DNA from: HB2-32-21 sp041603535
Lineage (GTDB): Bacteria > Pseudomonadota > Gammaproteobacteria > Pseudomonadales > Porticoccaceae
Assembly: GCA_041603535.1 (NCBI GenBank)
Contig: JBFIEE010000026.1
Coordinates: 1-44,855 of the forward strand
Direction: 5' to 3'
Length of the DNA: 44,855 nucleotides
How positions within the stretch are numbered: position 1 is the stretch's first letter; each line of letters opens with the position of its first letter. Below, piece after piece: positions 41,810-44,855 of this stretch. The notes under the pieces are model-generated. The model was given only the letters and a program-made list of their open reading frames with translations, was not told where the DNA came from and did no database searches. Both the position numbers and the translations under genes were made by a program.

Positions 41810-44737
41810 ATGAATGCCCCGGTCAGCCCCGCTTTTGAGTTTATCCGTGAAAAACGCGTTGAATCACTTAATCTCGACGTCGCCGAGTACCGGCATGTCA
41901 AAACCGGCGCCCAGCATATTCATATCGGCACCGATAACGCCGAGAATGTGTTTCTGGTGGCCTTGCGCACGGTGCCCCAGGATAGTCGCGGGGTGGCCCA
42001 TATTCTCGAACATACCGCCCTGTGCGGTAGCGAAAAATACCCGGTGCGCGACCCGTTTTTTATGATGATCCGCCGTTCCCTCAACACGTTTATGAATGCG
42101 TTCACCAGCTCGGACTGGACTGCCTACCCCTTTGCCAGCCAGAACCGGAAAGATTTCAACAACCTGCTCGACGTTTACCTGGATGCGGTGTTCTTTTCCC
42201 GCCTGGATGAGCTCGATTTCGCTCAGGAAGGCCACCGTCTGGAGTTTGCGGACCCTAAAAATGCCGACTCTGAGCTGGTCTACAAGGGTGTGGTCTTCAA
42301 CGAAATGAAGGGGGCCATGAGCTCGGTGCCCTCAACCCTGTGGCACACCCTCTGCAAGTACCTCTACCCAACCACGACCTACCACTACAACAGCGGCGGC
42401 GATCCGGAACACATTCCCGATTTGAGCTATGAGCAGCTGGTCAGGTTTTACAGAACCCATTACCACCCCAGCAATGCGGTGTTTATGACCTTTGGCGACA
42501 TTCCCGCCGCCGAACACCAGAGTAAGTTTGAAGCCCAGGTACTGAGCCGTTTTGAGCCGCTCAACGAATCTATCGCGGTAGCCGATGAAAAACGTTATCT
42601 GGCGCCGATCAATGTCGAGGAGGCTTACGGGTTTGACGAGCCGGGCGCCAGCGATGGCAAAACCCACATTGTGCTGAGCTGGCTGCTCGGCAAGGCCACC
42701 GATCTTGAAGCTTCGATGCGCGCCCATCTGTTGTGCAGCATTTTGCTCGACAACAGCGCTTCGCCACTGCTGAAAGCCCTGGAAACAACGGATCTCGGCG
42801 CCTCACCCTCGCCGCTCTGTGGGCTCGATGACTCACAGAAAGAAATGTGCTTTGTGTGCGGTATCGAGGGCAGCGAGCCGGAACGTGCGGACGCGCTAGA
42901 ACAGCTGGTGCTCGGTGTCCTTGGCGATGTCGCCAGCAATGGCGTGCCTCAGGAGCAGGTCGAGGCGTCTCTGCATCAGCTCGAATTACAGCAGCGTGAA
43001 ATCGGCGGCGACAGCTATCCCTACGGTTTGCAGTTGATTCTGACGTCGTTGACCAGTGCCACCCATCGCGGTGATCCGATAGCCCTGCTCGACCTTGAAC
43101 CGGTACTGGCGGGCCTGCGGGAAGATATCCAGAACCCCGAATTCATCAAAGATCTGTGCCGCGAACTGCTGGTGGACAACCAGCATCGGGTACGACTCAC
43201 TATGCACCCCGACCAACAGTTGTCGGCGCGCCGTGAACAGGCCGAAAAAGCCCGGCTTGCGGTCATTCGCGCGCAGCTTTCCGAGGACGCCAAAGCACAG
43301 ATCCAGGCGCGCACGGAAGCACTGGCCAAACGGCAAATGCAGAAGGATGACGAAGCACTGTTGCCGAAGGTCACTCTGGCCGATGTGTCGCCGGAAATGG
43401 CCTACAAGGCCGCCGCTAGTCACAGTACCGAACCCGTTGAGCTGACCTGCTACGCGGTCGGCAGTAATGGCCTGGTTTATCAGCAGATCATCATGCCCCT
43501 GCCGCAATTCAGCGAAGCGCAGATCGCCCTGCTGCCCATTTATACCAGCTGCCTGACCGAACTCGGTGTCGGTCAGCGCGATTATCTGCAAACCCAGCTC
43601 TGGCAGTCACAGATTTGCGGCGGCGTCAGCGCCTACGCCTCAACCAAAAGTCGAGCAGATGATATTCAATCCCTGCACGGCCACATGGTGTTGTCCGCCC
43701 GAGGTCTGTCTCGTAACCAGCCGGCGCTGTGCGAGCTGATGGAACAAACACTCGCTGAGGTGCGCTTTGACGAATTACCGCGCCTGCGCGAACTGATCGC
43801 ACAGTCGCGGGCGCGGCGCGAAGCCAGTGTTACCGGTAGCGGCCATAGCCTGGCCATGGCCGCGGCGGCGGCGGGCCTCAGCCCCGGCGCGCAACTGTCT
43901 CACCAGTGGGGTGGCCTGGAAGGTATTCGCCACATTAAAGCGCTCGACAATTCGCTGGATGATAAGGATCAGCTCGCCAGGCTGGCAGCACAATTGGCCG
44001 ACATCCACCGCCTGGTGGCCAACGCGCCACGGCAATTTTTGCTGGTGGGTGAGCAGGAACATCTCGATAGCTATCAGCAGCACCTGCGGCAAATCGTCGC
44101 GAGCAACCAGCATCAGCCCGCCAGTACTTTTACAGCCTTTAGCAGACCGCCACTCTGCGCCACCACACGCCAGCTATGGAAAACCAGCACGCAGGTCAAC
44201 TTCTGTGCTCAGGCCTACCCGACGGTGCCGATGGATCACCCGGACGCGGCACCGCTTAATGTGCTCGGCGGATTTCTCCGCAACGGCTATTTACATCGCG
44301 CTATTCGCGAACAGGGTGGTGCCTATGGCGGTGGTGCCGGGCAGGACAACAACATTGGCGCGTTCCGTTTCTTTTCTTACCGCGACCCCCGCACAACTGA
44401 CACACTGGCCGATTTCAGAGCGTCACTGGACTGGCTGCACCGCGAAAAACACGACTGGCAGGCAGTTGAGGAGGCCATCCTTGGGGTGATTTCCAGCATC
44501 GACAAACCCGGATCGCCAGCTGGGGAGGCGAAAAGTACTTTCCACGCCGAGCTACATGGCCGTACGCGGGAAAAACGCGAGCTGTTTCGCAACCGAGTCC
44601 GCGACGTCAAGCTGGAGGACCTGCTGCGGGTGGCCAACACCTACCTGCTTGAGGAGCAGTGCAGCACGGCGATCATCACCAGTGCCGATACTGCGGCTAA
44701 ACTCAGCGATCTCAAGCTCGATGTGGTGTCCTTGTAA
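41810..44737 (+). CDS. M16C (PreP-like) insulinase family metalloprotease
   Basis: A 975-residue zinc peptidase of the M16C subfamily, related to the presequence protease PreP. The inverted zinc motif is HILEHTALCGSEKYP (HxxEH near residue 66), with the downstream Glu in YKGVVFNEMKGAMSS; four M16 domains fit the length. The C-terminal half has the family's GAYGGGAGQDN segment. No signal peptide is evident, so it probably degrades peptides in the cytoplasm or after an unrecognised export route. I chose the ATG at 41810 (AAGGTG 8 bases upstream, product begins MNAPVSPAFEFIREKR) over the ATG at 41759, which would add 17 residues and has no ribosome binding site. Confidence 0.95.
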   Translation: MNAPVSPAFEFIREKRVESLNLDVAEYRHVKTGAQHIHIGTDNAENVFLVALRTVPQDSRGVAHILEHTALCGSEKYPVRDPFFMMIRRSLNTFMNAFTSSDWTAYPFASQNRKDFNNLLDVYLDAVFFSRLDELDFAQEGHRLEFADPKNADSELVYKGVVFNEMKGAMSSVPSTLWHTLCKYLYPTTTYHYNSGGDPEHIPDLSYEQLVRFYRTHYHPSNAVFMTFGDIPAAEHQSKFEAQVLSRFEPLNESIAVADEKRYLAPINVEEAYGFDEPGASDGKTHIVLSWLLGKATDLEASMRAHLLCSILLDNSASPLLKALETTDLGASPSPLCGLDDSQKEMCFVCGIEGSEPERADALEQLVLGVLGDVASNGVPQEQVEASLHQLELQQREIGGDSYPYGLQLILTSLTSATHRGDPIALLDLEPVLAGLREDIQNPEFIKDLCRELLVDNQHRVRLTMHPDQQLSARREQAEKARLAVIRAQLSEDAKAQIQARTEALAKRQMQKDDEALLPKVTLADVSPEMAYKAAASHSTEPVELTCYAVGSNGLVYQQIIMPLPQFSEAQIALLPIYTSCLTELGVGQRDYLQTQLWQSQICGGVSAYASTKSRADDIQSLHGHMVLSARGLSRNQPALCELMEQTLAEVRFDELPRLRELIAQSRARREASVTGSGHSLAMAAAAAGLSPGAQLSHQWGGLEGIRHIKALDNSLDDKDQLARLAAQLADIHRLVANAPRQFLLVGEQEHLDSYQQHLRQIVASNQHQPASTFTAFSRPPLCATTRQLWKTSTQVNFCAQAYPTVPMDHPDAAPLNVLGGFLRNGYLHRAIREQGGAYGGGAGQDNNIGAFRFFSYRDPRTTDTLADFRASLDWLHREKHDWQAVEEAILGVISSIDKPGSPAGEAKSTFHAELHGRTREKRELFRNRVRDVKLEDLLRVANTYLLEEQCSTAIITSADTAAKLSDLKLDVVSL

Positions 44738-44759
44738 GTCCGCAGCAGGCTTGCAGACT

Positions 44760-44855
44760 ATGCTGCTGGACTATGCACCAGACGAAGACTCGCTGGCGGT
44801 GATTTACCAGGAATTACGCGGAGTTGCAGCGGCTTGTCGTAACGCACTGACTGCA
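44760..44855 (+). CDS. Possible 5' end of a further gene running off the window
   Basis: An open frame begins at ATG 44760 (MLLDYAPDEDSLAVIYQELRG...) 22 bp after the protease stop and is still open at the last base. At 32 codons it is too short to identify, and no clear ribosome binding site precedes it. It could equally be chance. Confidence 0.25.
   Translation, partial: MLLDYAPDEDSLAVIYQELRGVAAACRNALTA

Overview
This window looks like a chromosomal segment of a Gram-negative gammaproteobacterium, most likely a marine or other environmental relative of Pseudomonas (Cellvibrionales/Spongiibacterales-like). The central block leuC-leuD-leuB-asd-usg-fimV-truA-trpF-accD-folC-dedD-cvpA-purF-metZ reproduces the order I know from Pseudomonas, with a divergent LysR gene beside leuC. 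The LysM protein FimV, the TgpA/DUF58/MoxR trio, a YcbB-type L,D-transpeptidase and an M16C protease fit the same group. The placement is inferred from gene order and protein families; no rRNA or tRNA gene is visible to confirm it.

Layout. Bases 1-3489 (+) hold a catabolic-looking cassette: two tandem, nearly identical SDR dehydrogenases (the first cut by the window edge), a luciferase-like flavin monooxygenase and a DODA/LigB-type extradiol dioxygenase. Bases 3675-23511 (-) hold a long biosynthetic block in tight, mostly ATGA-coupled gene order. It covers leucine synthesis (leuCDB), aspartate semialdehyde (asd) and its catalytically dead-looking paralogue usg, cell-pole organisation (fimV), tRNA pseudouridylation (truA), tryptophan (trpF), fatty acid (accD), folate (folC), cell division (SPOR protein), purine (cvpA-purF) and methionine (metZ) functions. 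It ends in a MoxR ATPase, a DUF58 protein and a TgpA transglutaminase. Bases 23653-26975 (+) carry a LysR regulator translationally coupled to an enlarged mnmC.

Bases 27027-39301 mix envelope or stress genes (DUF502 membrane protein, DUF2235 hydrolase, amphi-Trp protein, L,D-transpeptidase, YcbK-type peptidase) with a second set of catabolic-type genes: amidohydrolase, SnoaL/NTF2-like protein, SCP2-type thiolase, cyclase/formamidase-type hydrolase, and a thiolase fold lacking the nucleophilic cysteine. Another SDR follows at 40692-41495. Together with bases 1-3489 these suggest degradation of an aromatic, terpenoid or steroid-like compound, but the substrate cannot be read from the sequence.

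Bases 39302-40620 form a small decayed accessory island: the truncated C-terminus of a HigB toxin, a HigA antitoxin broken by one missing base, an intact AbiU2-like HEPN gene, and the N-terminal stub of a REP-associated tyrosine transposase between two copies of an 18-bp repeat. The window ends with a large M16C metalloprotease and perhaps the first codons of another gene. Several intergenic spacers contain short imperfect tandem duplications (12-25 bp), including a copy of the leuD 3' end and stop codon. I saw no CRISPR array, prophage or rRNA/tRNA gene. The best candidates for something undescribed are the HEPN/HigBA-remnant island and the split catabolic gene set.
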